64,000 nucleotides of DNA. It comes from Roseovarius indicus. Its GTDB lineage: Bacteria > Pseudomonadota > Alphaproteobacteria > Rhodobacterales > Rhodobacteraceae. This document shows positions 53,470 through 62,504 of the stretch, in pieces. Within the stretch, counting starts at the first letter, position 1. The number at the start of each line of letters is the position of its first letter. The stretch lies in assembly GCF_008728195.1 (NCBI RefSeq), contig NZ_CP031598.1, positions 1,302,001 through 1,366,000 on the forward strand, in the 5' to 3' direction. The translations under genes were made by a program, and so were the position numbers. The notes below the pieces were generated by a model. It searched no databases, had not been told where the DNA came from, and saw nothing but the letters and a program-made list of their open reading frames with translations.

Positions 53470-55041
53470 ATGAACTTCAGACTTTTCACCGGAACCGCGG
53501 TCGCGGCCCTGGGCCTCAGCCTCAGCCTTGCATCGGCGAACACGCTGCGCATGGCCGATTCCACCGATATCGCCGCGATGGATCCGCACTCCATGACGGA
53601 GAGCAACACGATCGGCTTTCTCAACCATGTCTACGAGGGGCTGGTGCGCTACAACGAAAACCTGGAGGTCGAGCCGGCGCTCGCCGAGTCGTGGGAATTC
53701 GTCGAGCCGACACGCGTGCGTTTCAAGCTGCGCGAGGGCGTGACATTTCACAATGGCAACCCCTTTACCGCGGATGATGTCGTTGCCTCGCTCGAGCGGG
53801 CAAGCCACGACACGTCACCCGTCAAAAGCAACCTGCCCGGGCTAGAGCGCGCCGAGAAGGTCGATGACTTGACGGTCGATCTCGTCCTGAAAGGGCCGGA
53901 TCCGATCGTGCTCAACTACCTCACCAACATCTACATCCTCGACAAGGAGTGGATGGAAGAGCACGATGCCCTGCTCCCCGCCGACATGCGCCGCGGCAAG
54001 GAGAACTATGCCGTCGCCAATTCCAACGGCACCGGCCCCTTCGTCCTCGAAAGCCGCCAGCCGGATGCGCGCACGGTCCTGACCGTGAACGAGGGCTGGT
54101 GGGACGAGCCCCGGCACAACCTGACGCGGATCGAGTTCAGCCCCATCGGCTCCGATGCCACGCGCATCGCTGCACTGCTCTCAGGCGAATTGGATTTCAT
54201 CACGCCGGCGCCACTTCAGGATATCGAGCGGATCAACCGGGCGAGCGGTGTTTCCGTGATCGAGACCCCCAGCCTGCGGACGATCATGCTGGGCCTGAAT
54301 TATGCGGATACGTTGCACAATTCGAACCTCACCGACGACAACCCTCTGAAAAAGCAGAAGGTGCGCGAGGCTCTGCAACTTGCGATCAACATGGAGCTGA
54401 TCCGCGACAAGATCATGCGTGGCCGGTCACGCAACGCAGGCCTACTCGTGGCGCCGCAGGTTCCGGGCTTTGACGAGGCGCTGGATACGCGCCCCGCTGC
54501 CGATGCGGATGCCGCCCGGGCCCTTCTGGAAGAGGCCGGCTACCCCGACGGGTTCGAGGTGGGGCTCGACTGCCCGAACGACCGCTATGTCAACGACGAG
54601 GAAATCTGCCAGGCGATCACTGCCATGTGGGCCCGCATCGGGGTCGATGCGCAACTGACGGCGCGGACCAAGTCGAAGCACTTCGAGAAGGTGCTCGCCG
54701 GCGGTGGTGACATCTACATGGTGGGCTGGGCGACGCTGCCGATGCTCGACAGCTACAGCGTCCTCTCGGCCCTGCTGCACACGCCCGGCGACCGTATGGG
54801 CGCTTGGAACCCCGGCGGATATTCGAACCCCGAGATCGACGCGCTGACCACCAAGATCGCGACCGAACTCGACGAAGAAAAGCGAACGCAGATGATGAAG
54901 GATGCGTTGAAGATCGCGCGCGACGACGTCGCCATCATCCCGCTGCACCAGCAGCCGCTGGCCTGGGCCGTACGCGACGGGGTCAACCTGAGCGTCACCG
55001 CGGATAACAAACCGCGCCTCTGGTACGCCACCATCGACTAA
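53470..55041 (+). CDS. ABC transporter substrate-binding protein, peptide/opine family (SBP_bac_5)
   Basis: A 523-residue periplasmic receptor with a 23-residue signal peptide ending SLASA before NTLRMADST. Family markers include LREGVTFHNGNPFTADDVV and GTGPFVLES. ATG 53470 has CGGGAG upstream; a TTG two codons earlier is also possible. It is the first gene of an operon with two permeases, two ATPases, a flavin-reductase-like gene and several amidohydrolases. The ligand is probably the cyclic or substituted amide hydrolysed by these, not necessarily a peptide. Confidence 0.93.
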   Translation: MNFRLFTGTAVAALGLSLSLASANTLRMADSTDIAAMDPHSMTESNTIGFLNHVYEGLVRYNENLEVEPALAESWEFVEPTRVRFKLREGVTFHNGNPFTADDVVASLERASHDTSPVKSNLPGLERAEKVDDLTVDLVLKGPDPIVLNYLTNIYILDKEWMEEHDALLPADMRRGKENYAVANSNGTGPFVLESRQPDARTVLTVNEGWWDEPRHNLTRIEFSPIGSDATRIAALLSGELDFITPAPLQDIERINRASGVSVIETPSLRTIMLGLNYADTLHNSNLTDDNPLKKQKVREALQLAINMELIRDKIMRGRSRNAGLLVAPQVPGFDEALDTRPAADADAARALLEEAGYPDGFEVGLDCPNDRYVNDEEICQAITAMWARIGVDAQLTARTKSKHFEKVLAGGGDIYMVGWATLPMLDSYSVLSALLHTPGDRMGAWNPGGYSNPEIDALTTKIATELDEEKRTQMMKDALKIARDDVAIIPLHQQPLAWAVRDGVNLSVTADNKPRLWYATID

Positions 55042-55056
55042 GGTGGGTCATGGCCC

Positions 55057-55090
55057 GGCCCGCGCGGAACCTCTCCCGACCGCGCGGGCC
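55057..55090. terminator. stem-loop after the second ABC binding-protein gene
   Basis: GGCCCGCGCGG (55057-55067) pairs perfectly with CCGCGCGGGCC (55080-55090), an 11-bp stem with a 12-base loop, 15 bp after the stop. No U-run. It separates the binding-protein gene from the permease genes, as in the other three transporter operons of the window. Confidence 0.65.
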
Positions 55091-55143
55091 GACGGCCGAG
55101 ACATACGCGACCACATCAAACCCAACATCCGGAGTCCGTTCCC

Positions 55144-56121
55144 ATGACAGCCTTCATCCTCCGGCGTCTGATCCAATCCATCCTGGTCATGCTGGCCGTG
55201 GCCCTGATCGCCTTCACCATGTTCCGCTTCGTCGGCGACCCGGTGAACAGCATGCTGCCCGAAAACGCCACCGCCGAAGAGCGGCAGGATCTGCGCGAAC
55301 AGCTTGGCCTGAACGCCCCCGTCACGACCCAGTTTGCACGCTTCGTCACTGGCGCGGCGCAGGGCGAATTCGGCATTTCCTACCGCAACAAGCGCCCGGT
55401 CAGCGACCTGATCGCCGAGCGCCTTCCGGCGACACTGGAACTGGTGCTGGCCGCCGCGATCTTCGCGCTGGCGATGGGGGTGCCGATGGGTATCTACACG
55501 GCACTCCACCGAAAGGGTTTTCTCAGCAATTCCATGCAGATCCTGTCGCTGATCGGCATATCGGTGCCCACCTTCGTGACCGGTATCCTGCTGATCCTCG
55601 TCTTCTCGGTCTGGCTGAACTGGCTGCCCTCCTTCGGGCGCGGCGACGTGGTCCAGATCGGCTGGTGGTCGACCGGCCTGCTGACATGGAGTGGCCTGAA
55701 ATCGCTGGTGCTTCCGGCAATCATGCTGGGCCTCTTCCAAGTAACGCTGATCATGCGGCTTGTGCGGGCCGAGATGCTCGAGACCCTGCGTTCCGATTAC
55801 GTGCGCTTTGCCCGGGCCCGGGGCCTGACCAACCGCGCCGTGCATTTCGGACATGCGTTCCGCAACACGCTGATGCCGGTGATCACCATCGTTGGGCTGC
55901 AACTGGGCGCGATGATCGCCTTCGCCATTATCACCGAGACCGTCTTCCAATGGCCCGGCATGGGCCTTCTGTTCATCCAGGCCGTCAGCTTTGGCGACAT
56001 CCCGGTGATGTCGGCCTACCTCGTGTTGGTCGCGCTGGTTTTCGTGGTCATCAACATGATCGTAGACCTGCTCTACTTCGCCATCGATCCGCGCCTGTCG
56101 ATCCGCGCGGGCCGCGCCTGA
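55144..56121 (+). CDS. oligopeptide-type ABC transporter permease (DppB type)
   Basis: A 325-residue permease beginning FILRRLIQSILVMLAVALIA, with the FVGDPVNSMLPENATAEE segment after the first helix and an EAA loop YVRFARARGLTNRAVHFGHA. It is encoded after the binding protein across 102 bp that include a stem-loop, and 18 bp before its partner permease. Confidence 0.93.
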   Translation: MTAFILRRLIQSILVMLAVALIAFTMFRFVGDPVNSMLPENATAEERQDLREQLGLNAPVTTQFARFVTGAAQGEFGISYRNKRPVSDLIAERLPATLELVLAAAIFALAMGVPMGIYTALHRKGFLSNSMQILSLIGISVPTFVTGILLILVFSVWLNWLPSFGRGDVVQIGWWSTGLLTWSGLKSLVLPAIMLGLFQVTLIMRLVRAEMLETLRSDYVRFARARGLTNRAVHFGHAFRNTLMPVITIVGLQLGAMIAFAIITETVFQWPGMGLLFIQAVSFGDIPVMSAYLVLVALVFVVINMIVDLLYFAIDPRLSIRAGRA

Positions 56122-56139
56122 TCCAAGGAGACCAGACCC

Positions 56140-57072
56140 ATGGCAACCCTCATCGGAAAACACTCACGCCTCACCGCCTTTTTCGAAAGCGACCTGTTCT
56201 ACAACTTCCGCACCTCGCGGATCACCGTGATCGCGTTCATCGTGACGATCGGCATGGTCCTCGCCGCCGCGCTGGCGCCGTGGATCGCGCCGCATGACCC
56301 GTTCGACGTCTCGACCCTCAGCCTTCTGGACAGCGAACTGCCCCCGGCCTGGGTCGAGGGAGGGGATGCCCGCTTCCTGCTGGGCACCGACAACCAGGGG
56401 CGCGACGTATTCTCGGCCATCCTCTACGGCTCGCGCATCTCGCTGGCGGTGGGCTTCATCAGTGTTGCACTGGCCATGGTGCTGGGCGTCATCGTCGGCC
56501 TCGTCAGTGGCTATTTCGGCGGCATCGTCGATGCCTTCTTCATGCGCATCGCCGACGTCATGCTGAGCTTCCCCACCATCCTCGTCGCCCTCCTCGTCAG
56601 CGGCATCGCGCGGGGCATCCTGCCACGCGAACTGCATGACAGCGCGGCGCTGGTGGTGCTGATCTTCGCCATCACCATCACCACCTGGGTGCAATATGCC
56701 CGCACCGTGCGCGGCTCGACGCTGGTCGAGAAGAACCGCGAATACGTGCTGGCCGCCCAGCTCGTGGGCCGCCGGCCGCCGGCGATCATCTTCAGCCACA
56801 TCCTGCCCAACGTGATGGGCCCGGTGCTGGTGATCGCGACCATCAACCTCGCCATGGCGATCCTGATCGAAGCGACGCTGTCGTTCCTCGGCGTCGGCAT
56901 GCCGCCGACGAACCCCTCGCTCGGCACGCTGATCCGCGTCGGCAACGAGTACCTGTTCTCGGGCGCCTGGTGGATCGTGATCTTCCCCTCGCTGACGCTT
57001 GTGGTGCTGGTGCTGGCGGTAAATCTGCTGGGCGACTGGCTGCGCGACGCGCTCAACCCGAAACTGCGCTGA
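56140..57072 (+). CDS. oligopeptide-type ABC transporter permease (DppC type)
   Basis: A 310-residue permease with the LLGTDNQGRDVFSAILYGSR segment of DppC proteins and an EAA-type loop around YVLAAQLVGRRPPAIIFSHI. AAGGAG precedes the ATG. It completes the membrane channel with the DppB-type protein and lies 12 bp before the first ATPase gene. Confidence 0.93.
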   Translation: MATLIGKHSRLTAFFESDLFYNFRTSRITVIAFIVTIGMVLAAALAPWIAPHDPFDVSTLSLLDSELPPAWVEGGDARFLLGTDNQGRDVFSAILYGSRISLAVGFISVALAMVLGVIVGLVSGYFGGIVDAFFMRIADVMLSFPTILVALLVSGIARGILPRELHDSAALVVLIFAITITTWVQYARTVRGSTLVEKNREYVLAAQLVGRRPPAIIFSHILPNVMGPVLVIATINLAMAILIEATLSFLGVGMPPTNPSLGTLIRVGNEYLFSGAWWIVIFPSLTLVVLVLAVNLLGDWLRDALNPKLR

Positions 57073-57084
57073 GGAGACGGAGAT

Positions 57085-58074
57085 ATGCAAACCATGACCC
57101 ATTCCGCCGACCCGCTTCTGCAGGTGCGCGACCTGTCGATCGCCTTCGACACCCGCCACGGGCCGCTGCGCGCCGTCGACAACATCACCTTCGATCTCGC
57201 CCCGGGGGAAATCCTCGGCATGGTCGGGGAATCCGGCGCCGGCAAATCGCTGACGGGCACCGCGATCACCGGCCTTCTGGAACGGCCCGGCCATATCAGC
57301 GGCGGCGAGATCCATTTCGAGGGCCGGCGCATCGACACCCTGTCGAAGGATGCGATGCGCCCGCTGCGGGGCCGCAAGATCGGCGCGATCTTCCAGGATC
57401 CGCTGACCAGCCTGAACCCGCTACTGACCGTGGGCAAGCAGCTGGTCGAAACGATCCAGACGCATATGTCCATGTCGAAGGAGGCCGCCCGGAAACGCGC
57501 CATCGACCTTCTGTCCGAGGTCGGTATTCCGGCCCCGGAACAGCGAGTGGATCACTATCCGCACCAGTTCTCGGGCGGGATGCGACAGCGGGTCGTCATC
57601 GCGCTCGCGCTTTGCGCCGATCCAAAGCTGGTGATCGCCGACGAGCCCACCACGGCGCTCGACGTCTCGATCCAGGCGCAGATCCTTGCCCTGCTAAAGA
57701 AGATGTGCCGCGAGCACGGAGCGGCGGTGATCCTCGTCACCCATGACATGGGCGTCATCGCCGAAACCGCAGACCGCGTGGCCGTGATGTATTCCGGCCG
57801 CCTGGTCGAGATCGGGCCGGTCGAACAGGTCGTGAAAAACCCGCGCCACCCCTACACCAAGGGGCTGATGGGCTCGATCCCCGTCGTCGGCGGCGGGCTG
57901 AAGCGGCTAACCCAGATCGACGGTGCCATGCCCCGGCTGACCGACCTGCCGTCGGGCTGCGCCTTCCACCCCAGGTGCCCCAAGGCCACCGAGGCCTGCA
58001 CCCGCGTGAAACCCTCTGCCGTGAAGGTGGAGGACGGGCAGGTTGCCTGCCTGTTGTATGAAGGAGCCCAGTGA
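57085..58074 (+). CDS. oligopeptide-type ABC transporter ATP-binding protein (DppD type)
   Basis: A 329-residue ATPase with Walker A GESGAGKSL, signature FSGGMRQRVVIALAL, Walker B LVIADEPTTALD and the C-terminal motif GCAFHPRCPKATEAC. Its TGA shares the A of the next gene's ATG (TGATG), coupling the two ATPases. Confidence 0.93.
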   Translation: MQTMTHSADPLLQVRDLSIAFDTRHGPLRAVDNITFDLAPGEILGMVGESGAGKSLTGTAITGLLERPGHISGGEIHFEGRRIDTLSKDAMRPLRGRKIGAIFQDPLTSLNPLLTVGKQLVETIQTHMSMSKEAARKRAIDLLSEVGIPAPEQRVDHYPHQFSGGMRQRVVIALALCADPKLVIADEPTTALDVSIQAQILALLKKMCREHGAAVILVTHDMGVIAETADRVAVMYSGRLVEIGPVEQVVKNPRHPYTKGLMGSIPVVGGGLKRLTQIDGAMPRLTDLPSGCAFHPRCPKATEACTRVKPSAVKVEDGQVACLLYEGAQ

Positions 58075-59174
58075 TGCAGACCGTAACGAACCAAGGCGAC
58101 GCACCGCTTCTGTCCATCACCGGAATGAAGAAGCATTTCGACCTCTCGCCGCCGCTTCTGAACCGGGTGATCGAGCGCAAGCCGGTGCAGCATCTGCGCG
58201 CCGTCGATGGGCTGGATATCGCCGTGCCGAAGGGCAAGACCTTCAGCCTCGTGGGCGAGTCTGGTTGCGGTAAGTCGACGGTGGCCAAGCTGGTGGTCGG
58301 GCTCTACGGGCCGACCGAGGGCAAGGTGATCTTCGACGGGGCCGACCTGACCGATCTCGAAGCCTCGCAGCGGGCCGAGTACCGCCGGCGCATCCAGATG
58401 ATCTTTCAGGATCCCTATGCCAGCCTCAACCCGCGCTGGCGGGTGCGGGACATCATCGCCGAGCCGCTGCGCTCGTTCGGGCTGGTGGGCTCGAAGCAGG
58501 AGGAGCGTGACGAGGTCGGGCGTCTGCTCGAACTGGTCGGGCTGAACGCACGCGACGGCGAGAAATTCCCGCACGAGTTCTCGGGCGGCCAGCGTCAGCG
58601 CATCTCGATCGCGCGGGCCATCTCCTCGCGCCCCGATTTCCTTGTCTGTGACGAGCCGACCTCGGCGCTCGACGTGTCGGTGCAGGCGCAGATCCTCAAC
58701 CTGATGCGCGACCTGCAGGAGGAACTGGGGCTGACCTATCTCTTCATCAGCCATGACCTTGCCGTGGTCGATTTCATGTCGGATTACGTGGGCGTGATGT
58801 ACCTCGGCCGGCTGGTCGAGGTGGGCCCGGCGGAGCAGGTCTTCCACAACCCGACGCACCCCTACACCCGCCTTTTGATGGACACGATTCCCGACATGGA
58901 GATGACCCGGCGTGACCGGGCGCCGGTGGCGGGCGAGGTGCCCAACCCGATCAACCCGCCGCCGGGCTGCACCTTCCACCCGCGCTGCCCGCTGGCCAAT
59001 GCCCGCTGCAAGGCGGAGCCGCCGCAATTGCGGGCCATGCCGGGGGATGCGCGGGTGTCGTGCCATGCAGCCGAGGAAGGGCGCATACCGCCGCTGGTCA
59101 AGGGCCCGGCCGGGCTCGCCGCCGACGACGACGCGCCCGTGATGCAACTGCGCGCAAGCGCCGGAGGTGCCTGA
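58074..59174 (+). CDS. oligopeptide-type ABC transporter ATP-binding protein (DppF type)
   Basis: A 366-residue ATPase with Walker [10 protein letters not shown], signature [15 protein letters not shown] and Walker B FLVCDEPTSALD, plus the C-terminal GCTFHPRCPLANARC motif. The tail is about 30 residues longer than in the DppF-type ATPase at 39891. The stop overlaps the start of the flavin-reductase-like gene (TGATG), tying transport to the catabolic genes. Confidence 0.93.
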   Translation: MQTVTNQGDAPLLSITGMKKHFDLSPPLLNRVIERKPVQHLRAVDGLDIAVPKGKTFSLVGESGCGKSTVAKLVVGLYGPTEGKVIFDGADLTDLEASQRAEYRRRIQMIFQDPYASLNPRWRVRDIIAEPLRSFGLVGSKQEERDEVGRLLELVGLNARDGEKFPHEFSGGQRQRISIARAISSRPDFLVCDEPTSALDVSVQAQILNLMRDLQEELGLTYLFISHDLAVVDFMSDYVGVMYLGRLVEVGPAEQVFHNPTHPYTRLLMDTIPDMEMTRRDRAPVAGEVPNPINPPPGCTFHPRCPLANARCKAEPPQLRAMPGDARVSCHAAEEGRIPPLVKGPAGLAADDDAPVMQLRASAGGA

Positions 59175-59797
59175 TGGAAGTCGATTTCACCAAGCTCGAC
59201 CAGCGCGACCGCTACCGCCTGCTGTGCAGCTTCGTCGCCCCGCGCCCGATCGCCCTTGTCACCACGCTGGACAAGGACGGCACGTCGAACGCCGCGCCGA
59301 TGAGCTTCTTCAACGTCTTCTCGCAGGATCCGCCGCTGGTGATCCTGGGGATACAGGTCAAGCCCGACGGCGCGCCGAAGGACACGATCACCAACATCCG
59401 CCGCAGCCGGGAATTCGTGGTGAACATGTGCGACATGGCCATTGCCCAGCAGATGGTGGATTGCGGTATCAACTTTCCGCAGAGCGTCGATGAGCTCGAG
59501 GTGACGGGCCTGTCGCTTGCCCCTTCGCGGCAGATTCAGCCGGGGTGGGTGGCTGAGGCGCCCTGTGCGATGGAGTGCCGGGTAGCGCAGATTCTCGAAT
59601 ATCCCCGGCGGTCGATTGTGCTGGGCGAGGTGGTTCAGATGCACGTGCGCGACGAATGTCTCGACGAGAACGGCCGCTACGTGCGCCCCGACAAGTACCA
59701 GCCCATCGCCCGGCTTCACGCCGACAATTACATCGTCTCGGACGACCAATTCGAGCTGTTGCCCACGGCCGCGCTGCAAAGCGCCCGCACTGCATGA
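59174..59797 (+). CDS. flavin reductase-like domain protein (FMN-binding split barrel)
   Basis: A 207-residue cytoplasmic protein. The segment SFVAPRPIALVTTLDKDG, then NAAPMSFFNVFSQDPPLVIL, is typical of the flavin-reductase-like split-barrel family. Such proteins reduce FMN/FAD for a monooxygenase or act as small flavoproteins. No monooxygenase gene is visible up to the window end, so a partner would lie beyond 64 kb, or this protein acts alone. Start and stop overlap both neighbours' reading frames closely, so it belongs to the operon. Confidence 0.85.
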   Translation: MEVDFTKLDQRDRYRLLCSFVAPRPIALVTTLDKDGTSNAAPMSFFNVFSQDPPLVILGIQVKPDGAPKDTITNIRRSREFVVNMCDMAIAQQMVDCGINFPQSVDELEVTGLSLAPSRQIQPGWVAEAPCAMECRVAQILEYPRRSIVLGEVVQMHVRDECLDENGRYVRPDKYQPIARLHADNYIVSDDQFELLPTAALQSARTA

Positions 59798-59820
59798 TGA
59801 CCGAACAGGAAGATGGTGAA

Positions 59821-61017
59821 ATGAGTAAAGCGCTGTTGTTGCAAAATGTCCGGCCCTGGGGGGCGGAGGCCACCGATATGCTGATCCGCGACGGGCGGAT
59901 CGCCAGGATCGCCCAAGGGCAGGCGGCCGACGGTGCCGACACCGAAGACGGGGCAGGGGCCATCCTCCTGCCCGGGTTGGTCGAGGCGCATACCCATCTC
60001 GACAAGTCCCTCTGGGGCATGGGCTGGCGCCCGCATCAGGCCGGCCCGCGGCTGATCGACAAGATCGATACCGAGCGGCGCCTCAAGACCCAGTGGAACA
60101 TCGACCCCCACCGCCAGTCGATGCGTCAGGCGCTTCTCTCGCTGTCCCATGGCTCGACCGCGATCCGCAGCCACGTGGATATCGACACCGAGATCGGCCT
60201 CGCCGGGTTCGAGGGCGTGGCGCAGACCCGCGATACCCTCAAGGGGCAGGTCGACATCGAGATCGTCGCCTTCCCGCAATCGGGCATGATGAGCCGCCCC
60301 GGCACCGCCGAGCTGATGGAAACCGCGCTCGCGAACGGCGCCGAAGTGGTCGGCGGGCTCGACCCCTGCGGCATCGACCGCGACCCCAAGGGTCAGCTCG
60401 ACGCCGTCTTCGCGCTGGCCGAGAAACACGGCAAGCCGATCGACATCCACCTGCACGAACCCGATGAGCTGGGCGCGTTTTCGATGGAGATGATCCTCGA
60501 CCGGATCCGCGCCCACGGCATGCAGGGGCAGGTCACGATCAGCCACGCCTTCTGTCTCGGCATGGCTGATCGTGCCCGCGCCCACGGGCTGATGGAGCGG
60601 CTGGCCGAGGAGAAGGTTTTCATCGCCACCGTCGCCACGCCATCGCGGCCCGTGCCGCCAGCGGCGGAGTTGCGTGAGCGCGGTATCACCCTCTGCGCGG
60701 GCTCCGACGGCATCCGCGACACGTGGGGGCCCTATGGCAATGCCGACATGCTGGAACGTGCCATGCTGCTGGGATTGCGCAACAATTTCCGCACCGACCC
60801 GGATGTCGAACATGCGCTCTGGTGCTGCTCCTATGGCGGGGCCGAGGTGATGGGGCTCGAGGGTTACGGCCTGACCGAAGGCAGCGCCGCCGATCTCGTG
60901 CTGGTCGATGCCGAGGCCGTGGCGCATGCCGTCGTCGCCCACCCGCCGCGCCGGCTGGTGCTCAAGGGCGGCGCCGTGGTGGCCCGCGACGGCCAGACCC
61001 TGACCGAGGCCCCGTGA
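59821..61017 (+). CDS. amidohydrolase, cytosine-deaminase-like
   Basis: A 398-residue metal-dependent hydrolase. Motifs in order: LPGLVEAHTHLDKSLWG (HxH metal pair), IDIHLHEPDELG (metal His and the proton-shuttling Glu), ISHAFCLGM (third His) and CAGSDGIRDTWGPYG (catalytic Asp). This set matches the cytosine deaminase/isoguanine-type branch, which deaminates N-heterocycles. AGGAAG precedes ATG 59821; ATG 59794, overlapping the upstream stop, is an alternative. First of three amidohydrolases in a row. Confidence 0.9.
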   Translation: MSKALLLQNVRPWGAEATDMLIRDGRIARIAQGQAADGADTEDGAGAILLPGLVEAHTHLDKSLWGMGWRPHQAGPRLIDKIDTERRLKTQWNIDPHRQSMRQALLSLSHGSTAIRSHVDIDTEIGLAGFEGVAQTRDTLKGQVDIEIVAFPQSGMMSRPGTAELMETALANGAEVVGGLDPCGIDRDPKGQLDAVFALAEKHGKPIDIHLHEPDELGAFSMEMILDRIRAHGMQGQVTISHAFCLGMADRARAHGLMERLAEEKVFIATVATPSRPVPPAAELRERGITLCAGSDGIRDTWGPYGNADMLERAMLLGLRNNFRTDPDVEHALWCCSYGGAEVMGLEGYGLTEGSAADLVLVDAEAVAHAVVAHPPRRLVLKGGAVVARDGQTLTEAP

Positions 61018-62504
61018 TGCCGGCACAGGAACAAGGCACCACGCTGATGACGGCCCGCTGGGTCGTCGGCCACGAAGACGGGCGGCACGTGCTGTTCGAG
61101 AACGGCGAAGTGGCGTTCGAGAACGGGCGGATTACCTTTGTCGGGCATGGTTTCCCCGGCGAGGCCGCCCGGCGGATCGACTGCGGCGATGCGGTGCTCG
61201 GCCCCGGCTTCATCGATCTCGACGCGCTGTCCGATCTCGACACCACCGTGCTTGGCTTCGACAATCAGCCGGCTTGGAAGAAAGGCCGGGTCTGGCCCGC
61301 AAGCTATATGCGCGCCGGCCCGCGAGAGATGTACACGCCCGAGGATCTGGCCTGGCAGAAGCGCTATGCTTTTACACGCCTGATCCGAAACGGAATTACC
61401 ACGGCGTTGCCCATCGCCTCCCTATTCTACCGCGAATGGGGAGAGACGCCCGAAGAGTTTGCCGCTGCGGCCGACGCGGCAGAGGAGCTTGGGCTGCGGG
61501 TCTACCTGGGGCCAGCCTATCGGACCGGGAACACTTTCGTCACCGATGATGGAGAGATCGATTTCCATTTCGACGAGGCCCGTGGGCTCGATGGTCTGAA
61601 GGCGGCGGAAGCCTTTTGCCGCGATCATGAAGGCCGGGCCGGCGGGCTGATCCGCACCATGCTTGCCCCTGACCGGATCGAGACCTGCACCGAGGAATTG
61701 CTGCGCCGGACAGCTGCTGCCTCTGCCGACTTGGGCGTGCCCGTGCGGCTGCATTGCTGTCAGTCGGTCTTCGAATATGAAAGCGTGTTGCGTATGCACG
61801 GGAAAAGCCCGCCGGAATGGCTGTTGAGCCTCGGTTTCCTGTCGGAGCGCAGCATCCTGCCGCACCTGACCGTCATCTCGGGGCGCAACGGTATCACCCA
61901 CGACGGGCCTGACCTTCAGATCCTCGCCGACTCGGGGGCCAGTCTGGCCCATTGCCCGCTGGTGATGGCGCGGGGCGGGCTGGCGCTTGATGACTTCGCC
62001 ACCTACCGCGAAGCAGGCCTGACCATCGGTATGGGCACGGATACGCACCCGCCTGACATGATTTTGAACATGCAGGCGGGGCTGCTGATGGGCCGGCTGA
62101 GCGCGGGTCGCCCGCAGGCGGTGCGTTCAGAGGACATGTACGACGCGGCGACGCTTGGCGGGGCCAAGGCGCTGGGCCGGTCCGATCTTGGCCGGCTGGA
62201 GCCGGGCGCCTGTGCCGATATCACCGTGATCGGGCTGGACGACCCGGCGATGGGGCAGGTGATCGACCCGATCCAGACGCTGATGCTCAACGGCTCGGGC
62301 CGCGACGTGCGTACCGTGGTGATTGACGGGCGCGTGGTGATGCGCGACGGGGTGATCCCGGGGGTGGACGAGGCGGCGATGCAGGTGCAGGCGCAGGCCC
62401 AGTTCGACGGGCTTGTCCGGCAATACCCCGACCGGACGCATGGGCATCCGCCGTTATCCGATATTTTCTCGTCAAGTTACCCGCTTCGGAGGGCTGCCTC
62501 ATGA
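61017..62504 (+). CDS. amidohydrolase-superfamily protein lacking the HxH metal motif
   Basis: A 495-residue protein with the overall layout of chlorohydrolase-type amidohydrolases. Where the HxH pair is expected (after GPGF) the sequence is IDLDALSDLDTT, so the two histidines are D69 and L71. Later metal/catalytic residues are kept: H246 in VRLHCCQS, H283 in LPHLTV and D342 in GTDTHPPD. The enzyme may use one differently bound metal, or may have another activity. It starts on a TGATG overlap with the previous gene and ends overlapping the next, so it belongs to the pathway. Confidence 0.85.
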   Translation: MPAQEQGTTLMTARWVVGHEDGRHVLFENGEVAFENGRITFVGHGFPGEAARRIDCGDAVLGPGFIDLDALSDLDTTVLGFDNQPAWKKGRVWPASYMRAGPREMYTPEDLAWQKRYAFTRLIRNGITTALPIASLFYREWGETPEEFAAAADAAEELGLRVYLGPAYRTGNTFVTDDGEIDFHFDEARGLDGLKAAEAFCRDHEGRAGGLIRTMLAPDRIETCTEELLRRTAAASADLGVPVRLHCCQSVFEYESVLRMHGKSPPEWLLSLGFLSERSILPHLTVISGRNGITHDGPDLQILADSGASLAHCPLVMARGGLALDDFATYREAGLTIGMGTDTHPPDMILNMQAGLLMGRLSAGRPQAVRSEDMYDAATLGGAKALGRSDLGRLEPGACADITVIGLDDPAMGQVIDPIQTLMLNGSGRDVRTVVIDGRVVMRDGVIPGVDEAAMQVQAQAQFDGLVRQYPDRTHGHPPLSDIFSSSYPLRRAAS

